From: an uncultured Prochlorococcus sp.
GTDB taxonomy: Bacteria > Cyanobacteriota > Cyanobacteriia > PCC-6307 > Cyanobiaceae
NCBI GenBank assembly: GCA_902624105.1
Contig: CACNWH010000001.1
Coordinates: 105,835 to 169,834, forward strand
DNA length: 64,000 nt
Direction of reading: 5' to 3'
The first letter of the stretch is position 1; the number at the start of each line of letters is the position of its first letter. The notes under the pieces are model-generated. The model saw nothing but the letters and a program-made list of their open reading frames with translations. It was not told the origin of the DNA and did not search any database. Shown here piece by piece: positions 10,176-18,462 of the stretch. Position numbers and translations under genes: made by a program.

Positions 10176-10898
10176 TTAGAAATTTTCAACGATATTCACA
10201 GTTTTTGTAAATGATATCAAACCACTTGGATGGGCTATTATTCCTGTCCACGTTTGAGTACCTGGTATTAATGGAGCTCGAGATACTTTGAAAATACCTC
10301 CTGTAGCAAGAGGCTCCAAAGGAACTGATTGATTTAATAATTTCTGTTCTTGATACTCTGTAATGCCTCCGGCAATGATTGTTTCTTCTAATGGTTGATT
10401 CAAAATTATATCTATATCATATTTTGAACCTGTTAAAACTTTATCAGGGATAGAGATTTGAATATCAATTTGATTATCATCACTCCTTATAGTAGTCAAA
10501 TTATTCTGAATATTACTTTTTTTGATTAATCCATTGTCGTAGTTAAATACAAAATTAAAGTTTGATTTTAATTTAAATTTTTTCCCATTTAAATTTTTAC
10601 TACCATGAAGTCTCATTTCAAGTTTATGTTGATTAGCGTTAATTGATTTTGATTTAATTATTTTCCACTCTGCATCAGGGAATTCTTCTATTAATTTGAT
10701 AAATTTATTTTTAAAGTCAATTCTTTCATTTTTATCAAAATATTTTTCTAGTGTGATAAAGTTTCTTTGATTTAATTCATTTTCAATATTTTGAAAATCT
10801 TTTTTAAAGTTTTCTTGGCAAATTGCAAATCTTGATAATATGAGATAAAAAAAGATGTATATAAAGCTTATTATTCTAGAAAAGGAAATTTTAATCAT
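10176..10898 (-). CDS. Conserved hypothetical exported or membrane-anchored protein
   Basis: I do not recognise a named family. The 240-aa protein starts with a basic stretch and a strong hydrophobic segment (about 8-27), ending near AICQ, consistent with a signal peptide or anchor. The mature part is rich in Lys, Asn and Ile, with alternating hydrophobic/polar strands suggesting a beta-rich fold. The C-terminal 70 residues (IIAGGITEYQEQ to the end) are more Gly- and Pro-rich and look most conserved. It is convergent with pgk and divergent from murG, 30 bases away. Confidence 0.7.
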   Translation of the reverse strand: MIKISFSRIISFIYIFFYLILSRFAICQENFKKDFQNIENELNQRNFITLEKYFDKNERIDFKNKFIKLIEEFPDAEWKIIKSKSINANQHKLEMRLHGSKNLNGKKFKLKSNFNFVFNYDNGLIKKSNIQNNLTTIRSDDNQIDIQISIPDKVLTGSKYDIDIILNQPLEETIIAGGITEYQEQKLLNQSVPLEPLATGGIFKVSRAPLIPGTQTWTGIIAHPSGLISFTKTVNIVENF

Positions 10899-10928
10899 AC
10901 AAAATTAATTTTAGTTACTATAGATGAT

Positions 10929-12047
10929 TTGCCAACTTTTATGAAAAGAAAAATAGAAAATTTATTAGTTGCAGCTAGTGGCACTGGTGGGCATATTTTT
11001 CCAGCATTAACAATTGTTGATAATCTTGATAGAAATTGGAAAATTAATTGGTTGGGTATACAAAATAGATGTGAAATTAATCTAGTACCTAAAGAATATA
11101 ATTTATTTACATTAAAAATTGATTCTCCTCAAGGTAATAAATTATCACTAATTATTAAGTATTTACATGTATTTATGGCAACTTTGCCAGTAATTAGAAT
11201 AATCATTAGTAAAAAAATTAATTTAGTTTTTGCTACTGGTGGATATATATCAGTTCCATCCATTATTGCAGCAAAATTTTTAAATATACCTGTCATAATT
11301 CATGAATCTAATCTAGTACCTGGTTTAGCAACAAAGTATTTTGGTAGATATTGCAATTTTGTTTTAACAGGTTTTCAAGAAACTGCTTCTTATTTAAAAG
11401 GATGTAATATTGTTTTTACAGGAACTCCACTCCGTAATCAATTTTATATTGATCATAATATTCCTAGTTGGGTGCCAGTTGGTAATCATCCTTTGATAAT
11501 TATTATGGGAGGTAGTCAAGGTGCACAAGTTATAAATGATGTTATTTATAAATTATTAGATTTTTTAAACGATAATAATTTTAGAATAGTTCATATTTTA
11601 GGTGATACTTTAGATCCTAAATTTCGTAAGAAAAAAAATAAAAATTATATTCCAATAGCTTTTACAAATGAAATTGCTGCATTAATGCAAAATTGTGATT
11701 TAGTGATTTCTAGAGCTGGATCTGGTGCAATAAATGAAATTATTAAAACAAAATCGCCTTCAATACTAATTCCATATCCAAATTCTAAAAACAATCACCA
11801 AGAAAAAAATGCTTTAATTCTTTCTTCAAAAGGTTGTTCAATAATGATTGAGCAAAATAAAAATTTAGAGAGAAATTTAAAAAAAAATATACAGAGAATC
11901 TTTAATAAAGAATCTAATAAGTCAAGAAATCAATATAAAATTTTAGATACTATGAAAGATAATATTTCTGAATTTGATTTAAAAGATTCTAGGAAAGAAA
12001 TTGAGAAAATTATCAATTCTTATAAAAAAAACTTTTCAAGCTCATGA
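10929..12047 (+). CDS. murG: UDP-GlcNAc:undecaprenyl-pyrophosphoryl-MurNAc-pentapeptide GlcNAc transferase
   Basis: Adds N-acetylglucosamine to lipid I to form lipid II for peptidoglycan, at the inner face of the cytoplasmic membrane. The 372-aa GT-B protein shows the N-terminal GTGGHIFPAL loop (about 18-27), ATGGYISVPS, HESNLVPGLA, the second-domain GGSQGAQVIND loop, and SRAGSGAINEI near the UDP-sugar site. A second Met at residue 5 is an alternative start. Its 3' end overlaps the convergent cobD-like gene by 28 bases. Confidence 0.95.
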   Translation: MPTFMKRKIENLLVAASGTGGHIFPALTIVDNLDRNWKINWLGIQNRCEINLVPKEYNLFTLKIDSPQGNKLSLIIKYLHVFMATLPVIRIIISKKINLVFATGGYISVPSIIAAKFLNIPVIIHESNLVPGLATKYFGRYCNFVLTGFQETASYLKGCNIVFTGTPLRNQFYIDHNIPSWVPVGNHPLIIIMGGSQGAQVINDVIYKLLDFLNDNNFRIVHILGDTLDPKFRKKKNKNYIPIAFTNEIAALMQNCDLVISRAGSGAINEIIKTKSPSILIPYPNSKNNHQEKNALILSSKGCSIMIEQNKNLERNLKKNIQRIFNKESNKSRNQYKILDTMKDNISEFDLKDSRKEIEKIINSYKKNFSSS

Positions 12048-13102
12048 GCTATTATTTGATTTTTCTTATGTGTTTGTAAACTAATTCTCGCCCACTTATC
12101 ATCTAAACATCTAAATGAAGAACATTCTCTAATAAGTATTTTTTTTCTAGATAAATAATTTATGACCTCAATTAGAGAATCTTTGCTCTCTATTAAGAAG
12201 AAATTTGTAGATGATGCATGTACTTTTATTTGGCTAATTCTCCTCAGTTCATTTATTAACCATGGTTTTTCAATATTTATCCAAGAATGAATTTTTATTA
12301 TCCATTTTTTATATTCTTCTTTATTTTTTAATAATGTTATTCCTGCTTGAATTGCAAGTGAGTTTACTGGCCATGGATCTCTTAAGTTATTAAGATTTTG
12401 ACATATTGTTGAGGAACAAATCATATAACCTAGTCTTAATCCAGGAATACTAAATAATTTAGTTAAACTTCTTATGACAATTAAATTATCAAATTTTTTT
12501 GTAAGAGGTATTAATGATTCATTTTCACCATTTGGTGTTAATGATAAAAATGCTTCATCACAAATTACTAGTTTATATCTCTCAATTAATTCTTCTATTG
12601 ATTTTTTATCCCATAATTGTCCAGTTGGATTATGAGGATTAGTAATCCAAAGGACATCGCATTTAGGTTGTATTGGAAAAGGTTGTTTTATATTTTTAAA
12701 ATTATTTTTAGGTAGTTCCTCAAGAAAATATTTTGCTCGCCAACAATTCAATGCTCTTTCATAATCTACAAATCCTGGTACAGGTAAGCAGTTTATATGA
12801 TATTTTGCAGCTTCACATCCTATCCAAGTTATTAATTCCGAAGCTCCATTACCAGGCATAATGCAGTTAGGATCAATGTCATGAAAACTCCCTATAGTTT
12901 TTTTAAGCTTATTCAAATTTCTTTCAGGATAATATCTGAAACTTTCATTTTTTATGGCAAGATATAATTCATCTTTTAGAAAATCAGGTATTGAAAATGG
13001 AATGATAGATGCACTTGCATCAATAATATCTGATAATGAAAAATTAAATTTCTCCGCAAAGTAAAATATATTCCCTCCATGTTTAAAGTCTAAATTTTTC
13101 AA
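12020..13102 (-). CDS. cobD: PLP-dependent class I/II aminotransferase, CobD/HisC-like
   Basis: The 360-aa fold-type I PLP enzyme has NPHNPTGQL (155-163), DEAF (182-185) and RSLTKLFSIPGLRLGYM with the PLP lysine at K215. This SLTK.F.IPGLRLGY signature is typical of CobD (L-threonine-O-3-phosphate decarboxylase) and HisC. CobD makes the aminopropanol phosphate arm of cobamides, which Prochlorococcus is known to synthesise. No hisC-type context is present, so CobD is my preferred call, but the exact substrate is inferred. The gene lies upstream of murG's 3' end in convergent orientation. Confidence 0.75.
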   Translation of the reverse strand: MKNLDFKHGGNIFYFAEKFNFSLSDIIDASASIIPFSIPDFLKDELYLAIKNESFRYYPERNLNKLKKTIGSFHDIDPNCIMPGNGASELITWIGCEAAKYHINCLPVPGFVDYERALNCWRAKYFLEELPKNNFKNIKQPFPIQPKCDVLWITNPHNPTGQLWDKKSIEELIERYKLVICDEAFLSLTPNGENESLIPLTKKFDNLIVIRSLTKLFSIPGLRLGYMICSSTICQNLNNLRDPWPVNSLAIQAGITLLKNKEEYKKWIIKIHSWINIEKPWLINELRRISQIKVHASSTNFFLIESKDSLIEVINYLSRKKILIRECSSFRCLDDKWARISLQTHKKNQIIAHELEKFFL

Positions 13103-13154
13103 AATATAGAATTTATGCTGATCATATTTAAATATACTTATAAATTTTTATATT

Positions 13155-14324
13155 TTAATTTTTCCACAATAAACCTGAACCAATAGCGTCTTTAATATTG
13201 GATATTTGATAATAATTTAGTTGTTTGAGAATACCTTGTAATATATCGGGAACTAATCTAGGCCCTTTGTAAATCCAACCAGTATAGATTTGTATCAATG
13301 ATGCACCAGAGGAAATTCTCTCCCAGGCAGCTTCTGGAGAATCTATCCCTCCCACGCCAATTAAAATTAGATTTTTATCAAGATTGTGAATATGTTTTAT
13401 GATTTGATTAGCCTTATTTCTTAATGGCTTACCACTTAAACCTCCGCTTTCTTCAGATAATAGGGTACCTGTTTTTTTTATAAGGGTATTTTCAAGGCCT
13501 AGCCTGTCGATACTGGTATTTGTAGCGATGATACCATTAATATTTTCATCATTTATTAGTTGGCAAATTGCATCTATATCTTTGAAACTCAGATCTGGAG
13601 CTATCTTTACAAAAAGAGGTGGACAATCAGGTAGATTTTTGATTTCTTTAAGTAATTCCTTAAGAAGGACTGGATCCTGTAACTTTCTTAGTCCTTTTGT
13701 ATTAGGCGAACTAACATTGATCGCAGCATAATTACAATATGGGATAAGAAGTTTTAAAGAAGAGATATAATCATCTGTTGCATTTGAAATTGTTGTTATT
13801 TTTGATTTTCCAAAATTTATCCCTAAACAATTCTTGTCTCTATCAGCCTTTTTTTTTATATTTTGTCTAATTAAATTCTTTAATAATAAGTCAGCTCCAT
13901 TATTATTAAAACCCATTCTATTTAATGCAGCTTGTTCTTTAGAAATTCTAAATAATCTTGGTTTTGGATTCCCTGGCTGTGCATATTGAGTAACTGTTCC
14001 TAATTCAGAAAAACCAAAACCAAAATCTTGCCAGATATTTGCTGCTATACCGTTCTTATCAAATCCAGCAGCAAGTCCTATCGGATTAGAAAAATTTATG
14101 CCACAAATTTCCTGATTTAACTTTTTATCAGTAATACATAATTCGTTTCTTAACTCCTGAAGATAATTTGATATGACCAACCACTCTTTATTACTAGAAC
14201 AAAATGCTAATAGCTTTAAAGATAAATTTGTTAGACATTCTGCATCAACACCTTTATCTTCCTTTAGTATTGGCTTGATTAATCTTTCGTAAATATTAGT
14301 GATTGAATATAGATTGTTTATCAT
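13155..14324 (-). CDS. pyrD: Dihydroorotate dehydrogenase, class 2 (quinone-dependent)
   Basis: Oxidises dihydroorotate to orotate with quinone as acceptor, in pyrimidine synthesis; membrane-associated. The 389-aa protein has the class-2 N-terminal helical extension (about 1-45), then FMN-barrel motifs NPIGLAAGFDKNG, LNRMGFNNNGAD, INVSSPNTKGLR (active-site region) and IGVGGIDSPEAAWE near the C-terminus. Length and extension fit class 2 rather than class 1. It directly abuts rnhA (next base), with both genes on the minus strand, so cotranscription is likely. Confidence 0.95.
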   Translation of the reverse strand: MINNLYSITNIYERLIKPILKEDKGVDAECLTNLSLKLLAFCSSNKEWLVISNYLQELRNELCITDKKLNQEICGINFSNPIGLAAGFDKNGIAANIWQDFGFGFSELGTVTQYAQPGNPKPRLFRISKEQAALNRMGFNNNGADLLLKNLIRQNIKKKADRDKNCLGINFGKSKITTISNATDDYISSLKLLIPYCNYAAINVSSPNTKGLRKLQDPVLLKELLKEIKNLPDCPPLFVKIAPDLSFKDIDAICQLINDENINGIIATNTSIDRLGLENTLIKKTGTLLSEESGGLSGKPLRNKANQIIKHIHNLDKNLILIGVGGIDSPEAAWERISSGASLIQIYTGWIYKGPRLVPDILQGILKQLNYYQISNIKDAIGSGLLWKN

Positions 14325-15044
14325 TTAGAGTTTTTGATTATTTTCTTCAATTAACCAAAGTTTTTTACTCGTTGGTTTAATAATCCAATTGCGCCAATTA
14401 AATTGCTTCAAACCTTTTATTAAATTACTCTCTTCAATAGAAAGTAAATCACACAATTCACTATTTGTTAATAAAAATCCTTTTTGTGCAAATTTGCTTA
14501 CCAATTCAAGACGAGAATATAAATTAATTATTTCTTTCGGCGCTACATCACTTGAATCAATATTTTCTTTTTTATTCTTTTCTGCTCTGTTAATACCTTT
14601 ACTGTAATTAGTAGCTATTACATCTACTCTTTCGTTGTATTTATCTCCACTATGACCTTTCACGAATTCCATACTTACTTCCTTAATTCTTAATCCATCG
14701 ATCTTTTGCCATAAATCTAAATTCTGCACTGGCTTACCAGTACTTGTTTTCCATCCATTTTTCTTCCAATTATTAATCCAATTGCTATAGCCATCAATTA
14801 AATATTTACTATCGGTTCGTAATTTAAAATTATTTTTTAGCTTAAATTGTTTTAATTTCTCTAAAGTTTTTATAGCCGCCATTAGTTCCATCCTATTATT
14901 TGTTGTATTTAACTCAAAACCTCCAATCTCTAATTCACTTCCGTCTTCAAATATAATTAATCCTCCCCAACCTCCTTTCCCAGGATTACCACTGCAGGCT
15001 CCATCAGTAGCAGCTTCTATTGCAATATTCTGACTACTATTCAT
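14325..15044 (-). CDS. rnhA: Ribonuclease HI with C-terminal extension
   Basis: Cleaves RNA in RNA-DNA hybrids. Residues about 8-150 form a complete RNase HI domain: [35 protein letters not shown] and [12 protein letters not shown] supply the catalytic D-E-D-D set. At 239 aa it is about 85 residues longer than the usual ~155. The tail (after [14 protein letters not shown]) contains [16 protein letters not shown] and ends [10 protein letters not shown]...LWLIEE, which looks like a small helical, possibly nucleic-acid-binding domain. It lies downstream of rplL and abuts pyrD. Confidence 0.92.
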   Translation of the reverse strand: MNSSQNIAIEAATDGACSGNPGKGGWGGLIIFEDGSELEIGGFELNTTNNRMELMAAIKTLEKLKQFKLKNNFKLRTDSKYLIDGYSNWINNWKKNGWKTSTGKPVQNLDLWQKIDGLRIKEVSMEFVKGHSGDKYNERVDVIATNYSKGINRAEKNKKENIDSSDVAPKEIINLYSRLELVSKFAQKGFLLTNSELCDLLSIEESNLIKGLKQFNWRNWIIKPTSKKLWLIEENNQKL

Positions 15045-15052
15045 AGATTTAG

Positions 15053-15076
15053 AGCCGATAATAGAAACTACCGGCT
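15053..15076 (-). promoter_or_regulatory. Short hairpin between rplL and rnhA
   Basis: In the 45-base gap between rplL and rnhA, AGCCG at 15053-15057 pairs with CGGCT at 15072-15076 (5 bp, 14-base loop). No T-run follows on the minus strand, so it is not a standard terminator. It could be a processing or attenuation hairpin that sets lower rnhA/pyrD expression than the ribosomal genes. The stem is short, so chance is possible. Confidence 0.35.
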
Positions 15077-15089
15077 TATAGTGCTTTTA

Positions 15090-15485
15090 TTACTTCAGTG
15101 TAACTTTTCCTCCAGCTTCTTCAATCTCTTTCTTTAAAGCCTCAGCATCTGCTTTTGCTACAGCTTCTTTGACAGTCTTAGGTGCTGACTCTACGAGGGC
15201 TTTGGCGTCTCCTAAACCAAGTCCAGTAGCATTTCTGACAACTTTAAGCACTTTTATTTTTGCAGATGCATCAAAACTTTCTAGGACTACATCGAATTCG
15301 CTTTGCTCTTCAGCAGCTGAGGCATCTCCATCTCCACCACCTGCGCCTGGAGCGGCCATAACGACTCCCGCTGATGCTGCGGCAGATACTCCAAATGTTT
15401 CTTCTATTTGCTTGACTAGCTCAGAAGCTTCTAACAGTGAAAGTGATTTTAGTGATTCAAGAATTTCTTCAGTTTTGGCAGACAT
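15090..15485 (-). CDS. rplL: Ribosomal protein L7/L12
   Basis: Stalk protein of the 50S subunit that recruits translation factors. The 131-aa protein has the N-terminal dimerisation segment (about 1-35, with [15 protein letters not shown]), an Ala/Gly-rich hinge at about 35-60, and the C-terminal domain with [20 protein letters not shown] and [13 protein letters not shown]. The codons are less AT-biased than in neighbours, as expected for a highly expressed gene. It is 27 bases downstream of rplJ, the standard L10-L12 pair. Confidence 0.98.
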   Translation of the reverse strand: MSAKTEEILESLKSLSLLEASELVKQIEETFGVSAAASAGVVMAAPGAGGGDGDASAAEEQSEFDVVLESFDASAKIKVLKVVRNATGLGLGDAKALVESAPKTVKEAVAKADAEALKKEIEEAGGKVTLK

Positions 15486-15512
15486 TTTTTTTGTTGATAA
15501 GTGAATTGGAAT

Positions 15513-16040
15513 TTAAGATTCTGAACTTTCAGAATGTTGCTTTAGTGATCTAGCAAGTCCAGAAGGAATTTCGTTGATACCAATGGCAAGTTTAGTTGCG
15601 ATACCATTTAAGGCACCTGCAATTTTCGCCATTAATACCTCTCTTGAAGGAAGATTAGCTATTTCTTTGATTTCAGCTTGACTGAGAAGTTTTCCTTCAA
15701 ATAAAGCACCTTTAGTTTCGGATTTATTTGTTTCTTTTTGAAAAGATTGGATAGCTTTTACAGCTCCTCCCACATCTTCTTTTATTAAAACAAAAGCATT
15801 AGTACCTGTTAACAAAGAATCTAGATCAGACCAGTTACTTTCTCCTTCAATTGCTCTACGCATTAAAGAATTCTTTGTAACCTTACAAATACCGTGATTT
15901 GCCCGCAATTTAGCTCGCAAATCAGACATTTCTTTTATTGATAGACCCTTGTAATCTAGGACTACTGCCATTTCCGATTCATTTAAGAGGGTTTTAATCT
16001 CTTGAACGATTTGTTGCTTTTTCTCAAGTGTTCGGCCCAT
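15513..16040 (-). CDS. rplJ: Ribosomal protein L10
   Basis: Anchors L7/L12 dimers to the 50S subunit and, as the L10-(L12) complex, is known in other bacteria to repress its own mRNA. The 175-aa sequence contains [22 protein letters not shown] at the N-terminus, [17 protein letters not shown], the TGTNAFV segment, and a C-terminal helix for L12 binding. The structured leader directly upstream (16042-16200) fits autoregulation. Confidence 0.97.
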   Translation of the reverse strand: MGRTLEKKQQIVQEIKTLLNESEMAVVLDYKGLSIKEMSDLRAKLRANHGICKVTKNSLMRRAIEGESNWSDLDSLLTGTNAFVLIKEDVGGAVKAIQSFQKETNKSETKGALFEGKLLSQAEIKEIANLPSREVLMAKIAGALNGIATKLAIGINEIPSGLARSLKQHSESSES

Positions 16041-16041
16041 T

Positions 16042-16200
16042 CTTTTTTTTGGATCGTAATTTAGGAAGAGCAGGAAATGCGACTAAGGGAAATTGGAGGG
16101 TCGCTTTTATTAGATCCAAAAAAGGATGACATTTAAAAACTAACCTAGGTGGGAATTGTAATTTAGTAAAACTAAATCAACCCACTTTCTCTGGTCGTAT
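16042..16200 (-). promoter_or_regulatory. L10-type ribosomal protein leader of rplJ-rplL
   Basis: The 189-base rplA-rplJ gap holds nested inverted repeats read on the minus strand. An upstream arm pairs GTGGG/CCCAC (16181-16185 with 16149-16153) around an inner 7-bp palindrome (16161-16167/16171-16177), with CCACCTAGG after it, like the conserved part of L10 leaders. Next, an 11-bp stem (16113-16123 with 16045-16055) encloses a 5-bp stem (16100-16104/16079-16083) and ends 4 bases before the rplJ ATG. Binding by the L10-L12 complex is known for this leader family; here it is inferred. Confidence 0.65.
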
Positions 16201-16229
16201 TATTGCAATATTTATTGTACTACAGAGAG

Positions 16230-16937
16230 TTAACTTTCTTGTTGATAATCTTGTAATGCACCAATATCAATTTGAATTGATGGTCCCATTGTTGAAGATA
16301 AATAAAGTGTTCTCCAATACTTACCTTTTGCACCACTAGGCTTGTTTTTATCAATTGCTTCTTGTAATGTCTTTAAATTTTCAAATAATTGATTAGTAGA
16401 AAAGCTTGCTTTACCAAAACGAACGTGAACTATACCAGCTTTGTCTGCTCTAAATTCCAACTTCCCTGCTTTGAATTCTTTAATAGCATTCACAATATCA
16501 TTCGTTACGGTTCCAGCCTTTGGATTTGGCATTAAACCTCTAGGTCCTAAAACTCGTCCAAGCTTAGCAACCTTAGGCATCATATCTGGGGTTGCTATTA
16601 ATAAATCAAAATCCATATTACCTTTATTGATACTCTCTACTAAATCTTCTTCCCCAAATAAATCTGCACCTGCTGTTTTTGCTTTTGAAACGTTCTCTCC
16701 ACTTGTTATTACTGCAATCTTTATAGTTTGTCCTGTACCATTAGGTAAAGTAACTGTGGTTCGAAGCTGTTGATCGGTATATTTTGGATCAATACCTAAT
16801 CTAATGTGAGCTTCTATAGTTTCATCAAATTTTGCATTTGCATTTTCTTTTACGATGGTTAAAGCTTCTTGAGCTTTATAGATACGGTCTTCAATCTTAT
16901 TAGATAGAAGTTCCATTCTTTTAGATAATTTTTTCAT
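16230..16937 (-). CDS. rplA: Ribosomal protein L1
   Basis: Forms the L1 stalk at the ribosomal E site. The 235-aa protein shows the family's signature region [25 protein letters not shown] (about 116-140) and [14 protein letters not shown], plus the typical N-terminal helix with [13 protein letters not shown]. It lies between rplK (63 bases upstream) and rplJ in the conserved cluster, separated from rplJ by the structured leader. Confidence 0.97.
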   Translation of the reverse strand: MKKLSKRMELLSNKIEDRIYKAQEALTIVKENANAKFDETIEAHIRLGIDPKYTDQQLRTTVTLPNGTGQTIKIAVITSGENVSKAKTAGADLFGEEDLVESINKGNMDFDLLIATPDMMPKVAKLGRVLGPRGLMPNPKAGTVTNDIVNAIKEFKAGKLEFRADKAGIVHVRFGKASFSTNQLFENLKTLQEAIDKNKPSGAKGKYWRTLYLSSTMGPSIQIDIGALQDYQQES

Positions 16938-17000
16938 AATTTATTTGGGTGCAAACGGCTAGAGTTAACCTCCCCGATAAGTTTAATTTTAAATGTAGTA

Positions 17001-17426
17001 TCAATCTGATATTGATACGCCCATATTTCGAGCTGTACCTTCAATTACTTTCATCGCAGATTCGATACTTGTACAGTTTAGATCAGGGAGTTTAGTTTTG
17101 GCTATTTCTTCTAGTTGAGATTTACTTATTTTGCCAACTGCACCTTTTGCAGATTCGCCAGCACCTTTCTCAATTCCTGCGGCTTTTGTTATTAAAACTG
17201 ATGCAGGTGGAGTTTTTGTAATAAAGGTAAAACTTCTATCTTCAAAAACTGATATTTCAACTGGAATAACAAAGCCAGCTTTATCTTGTGTTCTTGCATT
17301 ATATTCTTTACAGAAAGCCATGATGTTAACACCATGCTGACCTAATGCGGGTCCAACTGGAGGCGCTGGGTTCGCTTTCCCTGCCTGAAGAGCTAATTTA
17401 ATTAATGCAACAACTTTTTTTGCCAT
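17001..17426 (-). CDS. rplK: Ribosomal protein L11
   Basis: Binds the GTPase-associated region of 23S rRNA. The 141-aa protein starts with [20 protein letters not shown], followed by [22 protein letters not shown], the family hallmark. The C-terminal rRNA-binding domain has [12 protein letters not shown] and [14 protein letters not shown]. Length is canonical. It is the first L-protein after nusG in the block (68-base gap). Confidence 0.98.
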   Translation of the reverse strand: MAKKVVALIKLALQAGKANPAPPVGPALGQHGVNIMAFCKEYNARTQDKAGFVIPVEISVFEDRSFTFITKTPPASVLITKAAGIEKGAGESAKGAVGKISKSQLEEIAKTKLPDLNCTSIESAMKVIEGTARNMGVSISD

Positions 17427-17494
17427 TTTCTTTTGAATTTAAAATGAAATTACAGTACTTACTTAACAATACAATAAATCAGGTTTAGTTTAAA

Positions 17495-18103
17495 TTAGTT
17501 TTGTTTATTGATTTGAGAAAATTCTAATTCTACAGGAGTCTCCCTCCCAAAAATTGAGAGTAATGCTTTTAATTTATTCCTTTCTCCAGAAACTTCTATT
17601 ACTTCCCCTTGAAAATCTTTAAAAGGACCACTAGTAACTATAATCCTGTCTTTTTCTTCAATATCCAATTTGACAATAGCTTTTTTCTCGGAAGCTCGCT
17701 TGAAAATCCTATTAACTTCTTGTCTTGATAATGGTCTAGGTTTGATATGACCTCTTGATCTCCCACTCCCTCTACCATCTTCTGCGCCAACAAAATTAAT
17801 AACATTAGGTGTACTTTTAACTGCCATCATAGTATCTTCATCTAAAACCATTCGAACTAGGACATAGCCTGGGAATACTTTTTCTTCTGTTGTTTGCCTT
17901 GAGCCATCTTTTTTTAGCTTTATTCCAGGTGTTTGTGGAATTTCAATCTCAAGAATTCTATTGTTAACCCCTAAAGTTACTGATCTCTGTTCAAGCGTTG
18001 CTTTTACTTTATTCTCACAACTTGAAGCAACTTGAATTGCATACCACCTTGCTATGCCAGTGTTAGCTTTAGATGAAATTAAACTACTAGACTCGTTACT
18101 CAT
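17495..18103 (-). CDS. nusG: Transcription termination/antitermination factor NusG
   Basis: Binds RNA polymerase and modulates elongation and termination. The 202-aa sequence has the NGN domain (RWYAIQVASSCENKV and VFPGYVLVRMVLDEDTMM) and the C-terminal KOW domain (DRIIVTSGPFKDFQGEVIEV). A 17-residue Ser-rich N-terminus precedes the NGN domain, a common cyanobacterial extension. It lies 63 bases downstream of secE and upstream of rplK, the usual order. Confidence 0.97.
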   Translation of the reverse strand: MSNESSSLISSKANTGIARWYAIQVASSCENKVKATLEQRSVTLGVNNRILEIEIPQTPGIKLKKDGSRQTTEEKVFPGYVLVRMVLDEDTMMAVKSTPNVINFVGAEDGRGSGRSRGHIKPRPLSRQEVNRIFKRASEKKAIVKLDIEEKDRIIVTSGPFKDFQGEVIEVSGERNKLKALLSIFGRETPVELEFSQINKQN

Positions 18104-18166
18104 GATAGGTTAAGACTGAAATCTCGGGATAAATTAAAGTTGGCATTAATAAAGAAAAAAACATTA

Positions 18167-18415
18167 TTAATTTAACTGAAAAATTTGTGAAGCTGCCCAT
18201 CCATAGAATCTACTTACAGCAGCAATTGCAGCTGCTGAAAAAGAAACCATTATGATAACAGCAACTGATTCACTAAATAATTGCTGTTTATTTGGCCAAA
18301 CAACTAATTTTAGTTCATCATAAGTGGAGATAAAAAAGCTTTTCTTCTTTTTTTCGATATCACCATCTGAAGAGATGTCTTCAGAAAGATCTTGTTTGGA
18401 AGAGGGAATTGTCAC
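18167..18415 (-). CDS. secE: Preprotein translocase subunit SecE
   Basis: Small clamp subunit of the SecYEG channel in the cytoplasmic/thylakoid membrane. The 82-aa protein has a charged N-terminus (about 1-35), the conserved STYDELKLVVWPNKQQL amphipathic helix (30-46) and a single C-terminal membrane helix (about 51-75). Its position just before nusG is the conserved arrangement. The 47-base gap to clpB2 upstream leaves room for little more than an internal promoter. Confidence 0.95.
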   Translation of the reverse strand: MTIPSSKQDLSEDISSDGDIEKKKKSFFISTYDELKLVVWPNKQQLFSESVAVIIMVSFSAAAIAAVSRFYGWAASQIFQLN

Positions 18416-18462
18416 GAATACAAGTTTAACAATTAACTTTATCTTATTTGTATACTAACTTA

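Noticed and set aside
15169..15504. Long antisense ORF over rplL, and similar ones over rplA, rplK, ftsH and the SulP gene.
   Set aside because: Each lies fully opposite a well-supported gene and has the composition expected of a reverse shadow.
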